Assembly (NCBI RefSeq): GCF_000711735.1
Contig: NZ_JONL01000006.1
Coordinates: 241,152 to 305,151, forward strand
Direction: 5' to 3'
Length of the DNA: 64,000 nt
Source: Maridesulfovibrio frigidus DSM 17176
GTDB taxonomy: Bacteria > Desulfobacterota > Desulfovibrionia > Desulfovibrionales > Desulfovibrionaceae
Shown here: positions 63,400 to 64,000 of the stretch, piece after piece
Layout of the letters: each line of letters begins with the position of its first letter
Numbering within the stretch: position 1 is the first letter of the stretch
Notes under the pieces: generated by a model
Database searches by the model: none
What the model was told of the DNA's origin: nothing
What the model saw: the letters and a program-made list of their open reading frames with translations, nothing else
Program-made: the position numbers and the translations under genes

Positions 63400-64000
63400 T
63401 AAACATCACTTTAAAAGATTCTTGGAAAATAAATGCAGGATTGTTAGAAATAATCCCTGCTGAAAATCTTATTTTTCAATACAAAAATGAACAAATAAAG
63501 ACCTTCTTGGATGTCATAAAATCTTTGCCAGAAGACAAAAAAATCTTCGCTCAGCTTCCCGTTTTACTTAAGTATAAAGATCAACCAGAAGACGACATTC
63601 TGTCTCGAATCGTCATGAACAATTGCTTAACTGGTTTTTTTATACGTTTTTGTGCAACGGTAGCTCTTCCCTCTTCAATAAACGAGAACCATATATGGGA
63701 TTCTGAATGGTTCTATTTTCCAGAATACAATTTAGATGAAATAGAAATAAATCTTCAAGCTTGGGTTGAAAGAAAGCGCAAAGATTTAGCGAATAGTTCG
63801 ATATCCCATGGCATATTTTCAATTATCCATGCCCCAAGTGTCTTATCCACACCGGAGTGTATTGTAGATAAAACAAAATTTTATGATGCACTAAAAAACC
63901 TACCTGAGAATGCAACTGTATTTAAGCAAGTCCCTGACTTAGAAAAAATAAATAACGTTCAAGTAAAAAAGAATCTTCACGAGACAATAGAAGATGCGAA
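63396..64000 (+). CDS. Unassigned gene after trbG (runs off right edge)
   Basis: An ATG at 63396 overlaps the trbG stop (ATGA) and the frame stays open for 201 codons to the window edge. The predicted protein begins MINITLKDSWKINAGLLEI, has no signal peptide and no membrane helix in the visible part, and is more AT-rich than its neighbours. In other trb clusters trbI or trbH stands here; this protein does not show the Pro-rich linker or membrane anchor of TrbI. I do not recognise a family. The overlap supports translation as part of the operon. Confidence 0.65.
   Translation, partial: MINITLKDSWKINAGLLEIIPAENLIFQYKNEQIKTFLDVIKSLPEDKKIFAQLPVLLKYKDQPEDDILSRIVMNNCLTGFFIRFCATVALPSSINENHIWDSEWFYFPEYNLDEIEINLQAWVERKRKDLANSSISHGIFSIIHAPSVLSTPECIVDKTKFYDALKNLPENATVFKQVPDLEKINNVQVKKNLHETIEDA

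Larger units (their letters stand above)
54044..64000 (+). mobile_element. Integrative and conjugative element with IncP/Trb-type conjugation genes (partial)
   Basis: From the tRNA-Leu 3' end to the right edge all genes are on the plus strand and nearly touch: traK, traL, traM, trbB, trbC, trbD, trbE, trbJ, trbL, trbF, trbG and an unknown frame. This is a mating-pair formation type T-like (Trb) system in the order seen in chromosomal elements and Ti plasmids. The integrase, relaxase, coupling protein and second att site are not in the window, so the element extends beyond 64000. Confidence 0.85.

Overview
The window looks like the chromosome of a motile, Gram-negative, sulfate-reducing member of the Desulfovibrionales, probably a moderately AT-rich marine Desulfovibrio/Maridesulfovibrio-type organism. 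This is inferred from gene content, not from a database match. The evidence is a DsrC with both C-terminal cysteines, a flagellar block ordered fliR-flhB-flhA-flhF-flhG-fliA-cheY, LpxC (lipopolysaccharide), an rpmE-DUF1385-prfA-prmC-lpxC housekeeping run, dispersed molybdenum-cofactor genes, and a small gene read through an in-frame UGA with a SECIS-like hairpin.

Layout. 1-605 is a gene-free AT-rich stretch with repeated TGACAC words. 606-8283 holds a diguanylate cyclase response regulator, a UDP-glucuronate decarboxylase-like enzyme, the rpoZ-dnaJ-moaC operon, a DUF4340 protein, a TtcA-like thiolase and an M23 peptidase. 8433-18094 is a flagellar export, placement and regulation block, followed by fliL and three poorly known genes. 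18196-28295 runs almost entirely on the minus strand: chemoreceptor, lpxC, prmC, prfA, DUF1385, rpmE, dsrC, then a YcaO-TPR gene coupled to a methyltransferase. A tRNA Gly-Cys-Gly operon follows at 28528-28772. 29149-52087 is a mosaic of small operons: dksA and NFACT; a lysozyme-like protein; a large TPR/zinc-knuckle membrane protein; moaE; two glycosyltransferases; the selenoprotein plus a lytic transglycosylase; tolC; mogA; rfbA; PilZ; a dehydrogenase; a stand-alone receiver; a split RdgC pair; a GDSL esterase; and a patatin coupled to a periplasmic binding protein. A second YcaO gene lies at 52205-53902.

From the tRNA-Leu(UAA) gene at 53957-54043 the content changes abruptly to an IncP-like conjugation cluster: traK, traL, traM, then trbB, C, D, E, J, L, F, G. 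It runs to the right edge with overlapping or nearly touching genes. This is best read as one end of an integrative and conjugative element inserted at the 3' end of the tRNA. Neither its integrase nor its other end is in the window. The last reading frame, starting inside the trbG stop and open at the edge, is not a trb gene I recognise.

How it works together. The flagellar block covers export gate (FliR, FlhB, FlhA), number and site control (FlhF, FlhG), sigma-28, CheY and FliL, and a chemoreceptor lies close by. Several c-di-GMP elements (a GGDEF protein, a PilZ protein) could link surface state to motility. The points most worth following up are the UGA-containing dual-CXXC gene at 38561-38791, the two YcaO genes (one next to dsrC), the membrane protein with a retroviral-type CCHC knuckle, and the unassigned gene at the right edge.
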